Positions 6,349 through 13,113 of a DNA stretch of 20,260 bases are shown here, piece by piece. Source of the stretch: an uncultured Collinsella sp. (lineage in GTDB: Bacteria > Actinomycetota > Coriobacteriia > Coriobacteriales > Coriobacteriaceae); contig UQIQ01000041.1 in assembly GCA_900541185.1 (NCBI GenBank), positions 1 to 20,260 on the forward strand, given 5' to 3'. Each line of letters begins with the position of its first letter. Position 1 is the first letter of the stretch. Below the pieces are notes generated by a model that was given only the letters and a program-made list of their open reading frames with translations, was not told where the DNA came from and searched no databases. A program made the position numbers and the translations under genes.

Positions 6349-7776
6349 ATGGCAGTAGATAACAAGCAGATTGCCACCGATGTCCTCGAGCTCGTGGGCG
6401 GTGCGGAAAACGTCACCGTCGCCACCAACTGCATGACGCGCCTGCGTCTGACGCTCAAGGATAACAGCAAGGCCGACGTGGAGAAGATCAAGAAGGTCAA
6501 GGGTGTTCTGGGCTGCCAGTTCGCCGGCAGCCAGCTCCAGGTCATCATCGGCCAGAACGTGCCCAAGGTGCTCGCCGAGTTCGTCGCCATGTCCGGCGTC
6601 AAGCAGGGTGTCGCGGTCGACGAGAACCTCGACGCTCCTAAGGAGAAGTTCGAGCTCAAGAACCTGCCCAACATCATCCTCGACTACCTGTCGGGTTCCA
6701 TGACCCAGCTGATTCCGCTGCTCATGGCCGGCGGTCTGTTCCGCACCATCGCTGCGGTTCTTGGTCCCACCATGCTCGGCGTTATCTCCGATACCGATCC
6801 GACCTACACGTTCCTCTACACCACCCTGTACGAGGCCACGTTTACCTTTATCCCCATCTACTTGGGCTATGCCGCTGCTAAGAAGCTCGGCGCCTCTCCG
6901 GTTCTGGGCATGCTCCTCGGCGGCGCTCTCATGGCCCCGTCCGTCGTGAGTGTCGCGACTCAGGAGGGAGGCGGAATCATCTCCGTCTATGGCATCCAGA
7001 TCACCGCTGCCAACTACCAGCAGTCCGTCCTGCCGATTATCCTCTCGGTGCCGGTCCTCTACTTTGTTGAGAAGTTCTTTAAGAAGGTCATGCCCGACGT
7101 GCTGTCCACGGTCTTCACGCCGTTCTGCACCATGATCGTCACCATCCCCATCGCCTTCATCGTCCTTGCCCCGATCGGCAACGAGCTCGGTACGCTGATT
7201 GCCAACGCCCTCTTTGGTCTCGCCGACCTTGGCGGTATCGGCATCCTGATCGTCATGGCCGTCCTCGGCGCCTTCTGGCAGCTCTTCGTGGTCTGCGGCA
7301 TGCACATGCCCGTCATCCTGCTCGCTCAGGTTCAGATCATCGCCGCCGGCTACGATCCCTTCGTCTTCGTTTCCACCAACTGCGCTATGGCCGCCGTCTG
7401 GGGCTGCGCTTTCGGTGCCTTCCTCAAGATGAAGAACCCCGACGAGAAGGGTCTTGCCCTGGGCTACGTCATCTCCGCCATCGCCGGCGGCGTCACCGAG
7501 CCCGCACTCTTCGGTATCCTCATGCGCTTCCGTCGCACCATGCTCGGTATGTTCATCGGCGGTGCCATCGGCGCTGTGTTCTCCGGCCTCATGGGTGTTA
7601 CTTACTACCTGGCCGGCGGTGCCTCCAACTTCCTGGTCTTCACCAACTACCTGCAGGGTGGCCAGATGAACACCGTCTGGGCTATCGTCGGTATGGCAAT
7701 CTCCTTTGCCATCGCCGCTGCCGTCGTCTTTGCCACTGGCTTCTCCAAGGAGGAGCTCGCCGAGATGGAGGCCTAA
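6349..7776 (+). CDS. PTS beta-glucoside/glucose-superfamily EIIBC permease
   Basis: 475 residues from ATG 6349, preceded by GGGGAGGGG; an ATG five codons earlier overlaps that site and is less likely. Residues 1-80 are the EIIB domain with the phosphocysteine C28 in the signature NCMTRLRL. Residues about 105-470 are the EIIC membrane channel, with many hydrophobic segments and the family motif GGVTEPALFG (380-389). The EIIA domain that many beta-glucoside enzymes carry at the C-terminus is absent: the protein ends soon after the last span in KEELAEMEA. A free EIIA is encoded at 18676. The role is phosphoenolpyruvate-dependent uptake and phosphorylation of a beta-glucoside or related sugar; the exact sugar cannot be read from the sequence. 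It probably has its own transcript, since a strong terminator follows, and control through the dyads upstream. Confidence 0.93.
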   Translation: MAVDNKQIATDVLELVGGAENVTVATNCMTRLRLTLKDNSKADVEKIKKVKGVLGCQFAGSQLQVIIGQNVPKVLAEFVAMSGVKQGVAVDENLDAPKEKFELKNLPNIILDYLSGSMTQLIPLLMAGGLFRTIAAVLGPTMLGVISDTDPTYTFLYTTLYEATFTFIPIYLGYAAAKKLGASPVLGMLLGGALMAPSVVSVATQEGGGIISVYGIQITAANYQQSVLPIILSVPVLYFVEKFFKKVMPDVLSTVFTPFCTMIVTIPIAFIVLAPIGNELGTLIANALFGLADLGGIGILIVMAVLGAFWQLFVVCGMHMPVILLAQVQIIAAGYDPFVFVSTNCAMAAVWGCAFGAFLKMKNPDEKGLALGYVISAIAGGVTEPALFGILMRFRRTMLGMFIGGAIGAVFSGLMGVTYYLAGGASNFLVFTNYLQGGQMNTVWAIVGMAISFAIAAAVVFATGFSKEELAEMEA

Positions 7777-7816
7777 GGCCAAACCATTCGGTCACATACG
7801 ACCTTACCTACACGAC

Positions 7817-7854
7817 AGGGCCCCGTCAGGCGCAAGCCCGGCGGGGCCCTTTTT
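7817..7854 (+). terminator. Rho-independent terminator after the PTS EIIBC gene
   Basis: The arms AGGGCCCCG (7817-7825) and CGGGGCCCT (7842-7850) form a 9-bp GC-rich stem that closes on TTTTT (7850-7854), 41 bases after the stop codon. It should separate EIIBC from the DUF4038 gene, at least partly. Confidence 0.9.
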
Positions 7855-7986
7855 ACAAGGTAGACTGATTGGGGGCACGTGGTGCCTGCTCGCCGGGGCT
7901 TGCTAAGCGCCAGGGGCTTTCGCGCGGGGTTACCGCGAAAGAATCTGCCGGTTCGCAACTCCTTTATCAAACGAAAGGACATGCAG

Positions 7987-9300
7987 ATGAGTTTGGGAAA
8001 GCTGACCGTCAACGGTCGCCAGGACGGCTTTTTGTGCGAGGGCAAACCGTTCTTTTGGTTTGCCGATACGTGCTGGAGCGCGTTTACGAGCATTACCGAG
8101 GCCGATTGGGACTACTATCTGACCCGTCGCTCCGAGCAGGGCATGAACGTGCTGCAGATCAACACGCTGCCGCAGTGGGATCGCTGCTGCCCCGATCTGG
8201 GCATTTGGCCCTATGCCAGCGAGGATGGCGTGCATTTTGATTGGTCCCGCCCCAACCAGGCGTACTGGGATCGCGCCGCCGCCATGTGTCGCGCTGCCGT
8301 CGAGCACGGCATTCGTCCGGCACTCGTGCTTATGTGGTGCAACTACGTGCCCGGAACCTGGGGCGCCAAGATCGCTGAGCATTGCGGTGCCGAGGTTATG
8401 CCGCGCGAGGAGGTTCGTGCCCACGTTGCCCGCGTCGTCGAGAACCTGGGCGAGTTCGACCCCGTCTACGTGGTGACGGGCGATACCGACTTTACCAGCG
8501 ACGAGGCGATCGCCTACTACGAGGATGCTCTCGACGAAGTCGTCAAACGCGCGCCCGAGGCGTTGCGCACTATGCATATCAACCGCGGCAACCGCACCAT
8601 TCCGGCACAGTACCTGGACCGCCTGGACTTTTACATGTTCCAGCCCGGCCATAACTACGAGGGCCAGCCCGAGGCCTGGCACCTGCCGCAGGACTTTATC
8701 GCCAACTACCCCAAAAAGCCGATGGTCAACTCCGAGCCCTGTTACGAGCAGATGGGTGCGTCGCGCAATGTGTACTGGCGCTTCACCGCGCAGGACTGCC
8801 GCGCGAGCGTGTGGTCGTCGATCCTTGCCGGTGCGAGCGCTGGCGTGACCTATGGCGCGCACGGTGTTTGGAACTGGCAGACCAGCAAGAGCCAGGGCTC
8901 AGTGCTGGGCGAGGGCTTCGACATGCCGTTCCGCTGGCAGGAGTGCCTGCAGTTTGCGGGTGTTTGGGACTTTGGCGCGATCGAGCATGTGCTTGCCGGC
9001 TTGGGCGCTACGGCTGGCGACGACGCACTTGCCGTGGTTCCGGCGCAGGAGCTGCTCGATGACGCGCGCGAGGCCATTCGTGTGGCGCGCGTTGGCGATC
9101 GCGTCGTCACGTACCTGCCGCGCACTACGGCGCTCAAGTTTAAGCTCGACGGCACGCGCGGCTGGACGGCGACGGTTCTCGACATGGAGGACAAGCGCAT
9201 CGCCAAGCTGCCCGTTCGCGACAACGGTGACGGTACCGTGCGCGTGGCTCAGCATCCCTTTGAGCACGACGCACTGGTGATCCTGGCTCCCGGGCGCTAA
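7987..9300 (+). CDS. DUF4038 (apiosidase-like, GH140-type) glycoside hydrolase
   Basis: 437 residues from ATG 7987, chosen because AAAGGA lies 7-8 bases upstream; an ATG two codons earlier overlaps the ribosome site. The N-terminal TIM-barrel domain (about 1-340) has DUF4038 features: PFFWFADTCW (21-30), GMNVLQIN (52-59), VVTGDTDF (162-169), DFYMFQPGH (214-222) and MVNSEPCYE (246-254). D166 and E250 are at places I would expect for the catalytic acids by comparison with GH140 apiosidases; that assignment is inference. A small C-terminal beta domain (about 345-437) fits the putative collagen-binding domain that accompanies the family. There is no signal peptide, so it probably acts in the cytosol on an imported glycoside. 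It lies behind the PTS gene, beyond a strong terminator, and its own promoter was not identified. Confidence 0.88.
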   Translation: MSLGKLTVNGRQDGFLCEGKPFFWFADTCWSAFTSITEADWDYYLTRRSEQGMNVLQINTLPQWDRCCPDLGIWPYASEDGVHFDWSRPNQAYWDRAAAMCRAAVEHGIRPALVLMWCNYVPGTWGAKIAEHCGAEVMPREEVRAHVARVVENLGEFDPVYVVTGDTDFTSDEAIAYYEDALDEVVKRAPEALRTMHINRGNRTIPAQYLDRLDFYMFQPGHNYEGQPEAWHLPQDFIANYPKKPMVNSEPCYEQMGASRNVYWRFTAQDCRASVWSSILAGASAGVTYGAHGVWNWQTSKSQGSVLGEGFDMPFRWQECLQFAGVWDFGAIEHVLAGLGATAGDDALAVVPAQELLDDAREAIRVARVGDRVVTYLPRTTALKFKLDGTRGWTATVLDMEDKRIAKLPVRDNGDGTVRVAQHPFEHDALVILAPGR

Positions 9301-9344
9301 CGGCTCTTCTCCAACATTTACGATCCAGTCCCTTTCATGAGGTT

Positions 9345-9401
9345 GCGACGGAATGGTTCCTGCATGACAGCTTTAAGCTGCCAAGGGAGCCATTCCGTCG
9401 C
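9345..9401 (+). terminator. Long inverted repeat after the DUF4038 gene, possible terminator or repeat
   Basis: The 12-base arms GCGACGGAATGG (9345-9356) and CCATTCCGTCGC (9390-9401) are perfectly complementary and enclose an inner 13-base palindrome, CAGCTTTAAGCTG (9368-9380). The transcript could fold into a two-level stem. No T run follows, so factor-independent termination is doubtful. The right arm shares its last base with the neighbouring hairpin repeat. Confidence 0.6.
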
Positions 9402-9429
9402 ACTCATTGGGGACGTACTTAAATGAGTG
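9401..9429. repeat. TCATTGGGGACG hairpin repeat, copy 2
   Basis: The arms CACTCATT (9401-9408) and AATGAGTG (9422-9429) enclose the 13-base loop GGGGACGTACTTA. This is identical in arms and loop to copy 1 at 2855-2885, about 6.5 kb away. Flanking sequence differs after a few bases, which marks it as a discrete dispersed element. Confidence 0.8.
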
Positions 9430-9615
9430 GTAGTTGGAGACGCTCCTAGCCGAGCTAGAGGTCTCGCGTGTCCCTTCTGGTCCATGCGGCTCAAAATCGC
9501 GGCGTGATGTGGACGGTGGGGTCAAAATGAGCGGCATTTCGAGCCTGGCTTCGATATTGAGACTGGTTCTTTATTAAAATGGAATTCCAGACAATTGAGC
9601 GACTGGGGGTTAACC

Positions 9616-11159
9616 ATGAGGGGCATGGGAGACACAACCGCATATTTGCGTCGGGGCATTCGGGAGATTATATGCCTGGCGCTGTTCTTCTTCACGTTTT
9701 GGCGTGCGAGTATCTCTTTGATACTCGCATGGCCGAGCTCGTGTCTCCGAACGAGGTCGTTATTTATGAGAGCCTTGTCCTCGGCGCGAGCGTGATTGGC
9801 TTCTTTGTGCGTCCCGTTCTGTACTATCGCCGCCCCCATGTCATCGACGCAACGAGCGATATCACGGGCGTTTTGCTGGTGGCGGCATTCCTGCTGTTGA
9901 TCATGGCGGTTCGGGCTGAGGTGGTAATCGCCGGCGGTTTGGTGGCGTGCTGTGCGCTGGGCTACTGCGGATCGACTGCCCATGCAAACTTTGCGCGGCG
10001 CTTTGCGCGGACGCCCTGCTTGGCGCGCGCCGCCGCACTTTCTTACGCCATGGGCATTCTGGTGCAGGTTCTCAACCACATGGTGATGCCTGTCGGCATT
10101 CCTCAGCAGGCTGTTCTGGTTGTCTGTGCGATCGCGCAGGTGGCGTTACTTCATGGGGTCCGACGCGCCAAGCTGCGCGACGAGTCCGATCCAAACTTTG
10201 AACCCAGTGCTGCCGGGCTTTCGGTAGATGCTTTGGAATATGGCGCCAAGTGGCATGACGATCCCGAGGCAAAGGCGGCATTCCGCCGCGCCGTAGTTCG
10301 CCTGACCGTGGCGACGGCGTATCTTTCCGGCGTATTCGCCGCTCTTAACGCGGGCCTCACGACCTTGCATGCTTTTGGAGCTGTCGATTTGGGCGATTGG
10401 CCGCGCCTGCTGCTTGTTGCGAGCTCGTTGGCCGCCGGCGCCCTATTTGACCTGCATGGCCGTTCGTATATGAATATCGGCATGACATGTGTCGCCATGC
10501 TGTCCACGCTTTCGTTCTTTGTGCTCATCATCGATGGCAATGGCGGTAACGAGCTTGCTGCCACGATCATCTTTTATCTGGGCTCGGGCTTCTTTGTGGT
10601 GTTCTTTACCACAAAATTCGCCGCTATCTCGCTCTATGCGCGCTGGTCATATTTTTGGCCGTGCATGGGTCGCGTCGTCAATAACGTGTGCTCGATGCTC
10701 GTGACGGCGCCGGCGGTGGCGATTATCTCGAGTCAAAACGTGCTGGCTGCAGTCGGCGCGGCACTCGTGATGTTTGTGGGTATTGCGATTACGCTGCTGG
10801 GACAGTTGGGGCAACGAACCGATGATGACGTGATGCAGGACGGGCTGGCGCTTGCTGCCGACAATCTTGGTGGAGATCTTGCGCCCGCATGTTCCGACCC
10901 CGCGCTCGTGGAGGCAGCGGAGCTCACGCCTGATGAGCGCCTCGACGCCTTCGTCGCCACCTTTGGGCTTACAGAGCGCGAGCGCGATATTCTTGAGGCC
11001 CTGGTCGTTTCGGATCAGAGCGTTCAGGACATTGCCGCAACGCTTTTCCTTTCGCGCTCCACGCTCTATCGTCACATTTCCTCGATCAACAAAAAGACCG
11101 GTACCGCCTCGCGTGTGGCCCTGATCAACTTCTTCTGGTCCTGGGCACCCAAGGACTAG
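9616..11159 (+). CDS. Membrane-bound LuxR-family regulator, N-terminus probably frameshifted
   Basis: From about 9712 to 11159 one frame encodes about eleven hydrophobic segments. A LuxR helix-turn-helix follows at the C-terminus (FGLTERERDILEALV, then VQDIAATLFLSRSTLYRHI). This multi-span plus LuxR layout is common in Coriobacteriia, where the membrane part probably senses a signal. The best start, ATG 9616 with GGGGG 6 bases upstream, is in a different frame. It encodes a basic leader and the hydrophobic stretch IICLALFFFTF, then drifts into nonsense and stops at 9793-9795. The main frame upstream of about 9700 looks non-coding and has weaker starts (ATG 9579 without a ribosome site; ATG 9672 behind GGGAG). 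Joining the two near 9697-9715 would restore a twelve-span protein, so a missing base is likely. Targets are unknown; the neighbours are DUF4038 and pyrE. Confidence 0.8.
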
Positions 11160-11279
11160 CGTATGAGGCGCCGCCCAGTTCCTTACTCTAACGGGGGATG
11201 TGGCTCCAAAGCGCACCCGCATCGACGCTTCGCCTGCGCTAAACTGGAGGGCACGTACGCGATTACGAGAGGAGCCCGC

Positions 11280-11963
11280 ATGGAGGCTTACAAGCAAGAG
11301 TTCATCAAGTTTATGGTTGAGTCCGACGTTCTTAAGTTCGGCAGCTTTACGCTCAAGAGCGGCCGTCAGTCCCCGTTTTTTATGAACGCCGGCGCTTACG
11401 TGACAGGCTATCAGCTCAAGAAGCTGGGCGAGTATTACGCCCAGGCCATCCACGATAACTTTGGCGACGACTTTGATGTGCTGTTTGGACCGGCCTACAA
11501 GGGTATTCCGCTGGCCGTCGTGACCGCAATTGCCTACCACGAGCTGTACGGCAAGGAGGTCAAGTACTGCTGCGACCGCAAGGAGGCCAAGGATCACGGT
11601 GCCGATAAGGGCAACCTGCTGGGTTATGAGCCCCAGGACGGCGACCGTGTGGTCATGGTCGAGGACGTTACCACCAGCGGCAAGTCCATCGACGAGACCT
11701 ATCCCAAGGTTAAGGCTGCCGCCGACGTCGAAATCAAGGGCCTGATTGTGTCCCTCAACCGCATGGAGGTCGGCAAGGGCGGCGTGACCACCGCGCAGAA
11801 GGAGATCGAGGCAAAGTACGGTTTCCCCGTCGCGAGCATCGTCTCCATGGCCGAGGTCGTCGAGACCCTCTACAACCACGAGATCGACGGCAAGGTCGTC
11901 ATCGATGACGAGCTTAAGGCCGCCATCGACGCCTACTACGAGCAGTACGGAGCACAGGAGTAG
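11280..11963 (+). CDS. pyrE: Orotate phosphoribosyltransferase
   Basis: 227 residues from ATG 11280, behind GAGAGGAG spaced 5 bases away. PyrE joins orotate and PRPP to give orotidine 5'-monophosphate (EC 2.4.2.10), a late step of pyrimidine synthesis in the cytosol. The PRPP-binding signature VVMVEDVTTSGKS (124-136) is complete. The N-terminal FGSFTLKSGRQSPFF (20-34) and the lysine-rich YCCDRKEAKDHG region (96-107) are those of the family, and the length is normal. It starts 120 bp after the LuxR-type gene on the same strand; no other pyr gene is in the window, so it appears detached from a pyrimidine operon. A structured repeat element begins on its last codon base. Confidence 0.97.
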   Translation: MEAYKQEFIKFMVESDVLKFGSFTLKSGRQSPFFMNAGAYVTGYQLKKLGEYYAQAIHDNFGDDFDVLFGPAYKGIPLAVVTAIAYHELYGKEVKYCCDRKEAKDHGADKGNLLGYEPQDGDRVVMVEDVTTSGKSIDETYPKVKAAADVEIKGLIVSLNRMEVGKGGVTTAQKEIEAKYGFPVASIVSMAEVVETLYNHEIDGKVVIDDELKAAIDAYYEQYGAQE

Positions 11964-12171
11964 TTACGGCGTTTTACCAAACACCGTAACCGGCCGACGC
12001 TGCGCGCTGCCCAGAGCGACAATTTGTCATTCAAAAGGCGAGGCATGACCAGAAGGTCAATGCCCTCGCCTTTTTCATGCCAACTTGTTCGCCCTGGACG
12101 TCGCTCGCTGTCCGTCCTCTACTTGCGGCGTTGTCTTGCTCCGCATGCGGCCCGCTCGCTGCCGTTGCCAG
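11963..12171. repeat. Structured intergenic element, copy A (after pyrE)
   Basis: The element begins at the stop codon of pyrE with a hairpin (GTTACGG ... CCGTAAC, 11963-11990, 4-base loop). A conserved block follows (11996-12135) that recurs at 20042-20180 with about 24 differences in 140 positions by my hand alignment. In order it holds GACGCTGCGCG, CCAGAGCGACAA, an inner terminator-like stem-loop, CATGCCAA and TTGTTCG, then GCTCGCTGTCCGTCCTCTAC. CAGAGCGACAA and TTGTTCGCCCTG can pair around the inner stem. Most differences from copy B fall in arm positions. Confidence 0.75.
12034..12075. terminator. Bidirectional terminator-like stem-loop between pyrE and rpiR-type gene
   Basis: GGCGAGGCATGACC and GGTCAATGCCCTCGCC pair around an AGAA loop with two single-base bulges. 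The stem has an AAAA run on its left and TTTTT (12071-12075) on its right, so it can end transcription from pyrE and from the convergent RpiR-type gene. It is the core of structured element copy A. Confidence 0.8.
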
Positions 12172-12204
12172 AGTAGTCATTGGGGACGTTCTTAAACGAC
12201 TACT
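12172..12204. repeat. TCATTGGGGACG hairpin repeat, variant copy 3
   Basis: The arms AGTAGTC (12172-12178) and GACTACT (12198-12204) enclose a loop that contains the conserved TTGGGGACGTTCTTAAA. The arms differ from copies 1 and 2 but still pair. The stop codon of the RpiR-type gene (12200-12202) lies inside the right arm. Confidence 0.75.
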
Positions 12205-13054
12205 TGAGCCCGGGCAGGCGGGTATAGGGGAACGAACGCTCCAGGAATTCGGAGCAATGGGCGTAGTCTTTGGCGAAGTAGCTGCTGTAGAGCGAATCGA
12301 GCACGTATTGCACGGCGATGTGGCTGGCGAACTGCGTGATGCGATGCGTCATGCTCTCGTGGTCACTCACCGTAAGGTAGGCGGCAAAGCCGGGGTGAAT
12401 GCGAGCGCAATAAGGCGTGCCGATGACGATGACCGGGACATGCCGACTGCTGAGGATCGGCAAGATGTCCTTGAGGTTGGGGGCAAGGCCGCTGTAGGAG
12501 ATGACGATTGCCGCATAGTCGGGATCCGAGGCGAGCGCCGTTCGCACCTGGGCCTCGACACCGTTGTGGCACGTCGCGCTTTTACCGGCGGAGAGCAGGC
12601 GGTCGCGGAACATTCCCGCTGGATAGAGGTTGTGCGAGCCCGTGTAGATGTCGACCTGTCGGGCGTTCGCGATGAGCTTGGCGGCGTGGTCGAGCTGCGT
12701 GGGATCGAGCAGCTCCTGCGTTTCGGCCAGCGTGGTCTGGTAGAGCCCCTCCATGCGCTTCATAACCTGCGCGGGAGTGGAGGTGGCATCAAAGGGAAAG
12801 TTGATGTCCACGTCGCGGCGGTTTCCCGCCTCGGTTGCCAAGCGGATGAGCTCGACCTTGAGATCCTTGAAGCCCTCGAGGCCGAGCTTTTTGCAAAAAC
12901 GATGCACGCTCGCGACCGAAACGTTGGTGCGCGCGGCAAATTCCTTAATAGAAAGTCCGCGGATGTCCTGACCGATGGCAAGGGCTGCAATGCCGAGCTG
13001 TTGCTCGGTGGGGGTGAGGCCCTGCGCCTCGGTGATCTTGCGTTTGATATCCAT
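12200..13054 (-). CDS. MurR/RpiR-family transcriptional regulator
   Basis: 284 residues from ATG 13054, chosen because GGGAG lies 5 bases upstream; a longer frame begins 10 codons earlier without such a site. Residues about 1-77 are the RpiR helix-turn-helix domain, with LSIKEFAARTNVSVASVHRFCKKLG as the recognition region. Residues about 105-245 are a SIS sugar-isomerase-fold domain (VDIYTGSHNLY, IVISYSGLAPNLKDILPIL) that in this family binds phosphosugars. It follows the GH106-like glycosidase gene by 42 bp on the same strand, with a hairpin repeat in the gap, so it may be cotranscribed and respond to a product of the pathway. A role in controlling the local glycoside genes is inference. The 3' end lies in a repeat and converges on pyrE. 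Confidence 0.92.
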   Translation of the reverse strand: MDIKRKITEAQGLTPTEQQLGIAALAIGQDIRGLSIKEFAARTNVSVASVHRFCKKLGLEGFKDLKVELIRLATEAGNRRDVDINFPFDATSTPAQVMKRMEGLYQTTLAETQELLDPTQLDHAAKLIANARQVDIYTGSHNLYPAGMFRDRLLSAGKSATCHNGVEAQVRTALASDPDYAAIVISYSGLAPNLKDILPILSSRHVPVIVIGTPYCARIHPGFAAYLTVSDHESMTHRITQFASHIAVQYVLDSLYSSYFAKDYAHCSEFLERSFPYTRLPGLK

Positions 13055-13075
13055 GCGAACTCCCACACTCGCCAA

Positions 13076-13113
13076 ACCTGCCAAAAAGGGACAGGTTTAT
13101 TTTGGCAGGTTTT
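13076..13113. repeat. 38-bp hairpin repeat, copy 1 (inverted to copy 2)
   Basis: These 38 bases are the exact reverse complement of 16790-16827. The element is itself a hairpin: AACCTGCCAAAA and TTTTGGCAGGTT pair over 12 bases (13075-13111) around AGGGACAGGTTTA. The stop codon of the glycosidase gene (13097-13099) falls inside, so the repeat supplies its last residues. Copy 1 also fills most of the gap before the RpiR-type gene. Confidence 0.9.

Larger units (their letters stand above)
9301..9615. other. Intergenic region with repeats, no gene seen
   Basis: About 315 bases between the DUF4038 gene and the LuxR-type regulator. It contains a long inverted repeat (9345-9401) that abuts copy 2 of the TCATTGGGGACG hairpin (9401-9429). 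The rest (9430-9600) shows no open frame with a ribosome site and no convincing promoter that I could assign. Confidence 0.6.

Noticed and set aside
6223..7782. 519-codon minus-strand frame over the PTS gene
   Set aside because: It is exactly antisense to EIIBC, has a low-complexity His/Asp/Glu/Gly-rich composition and no ribosome site.
9690..9720. Programmed -1 frameshift in the LuxR-type gene
   Set aside because: No X-XXY-YYZ slippery heptamer in the right phase and no clear downstream stimulator was seen; a sequence error or mutation is simpler.
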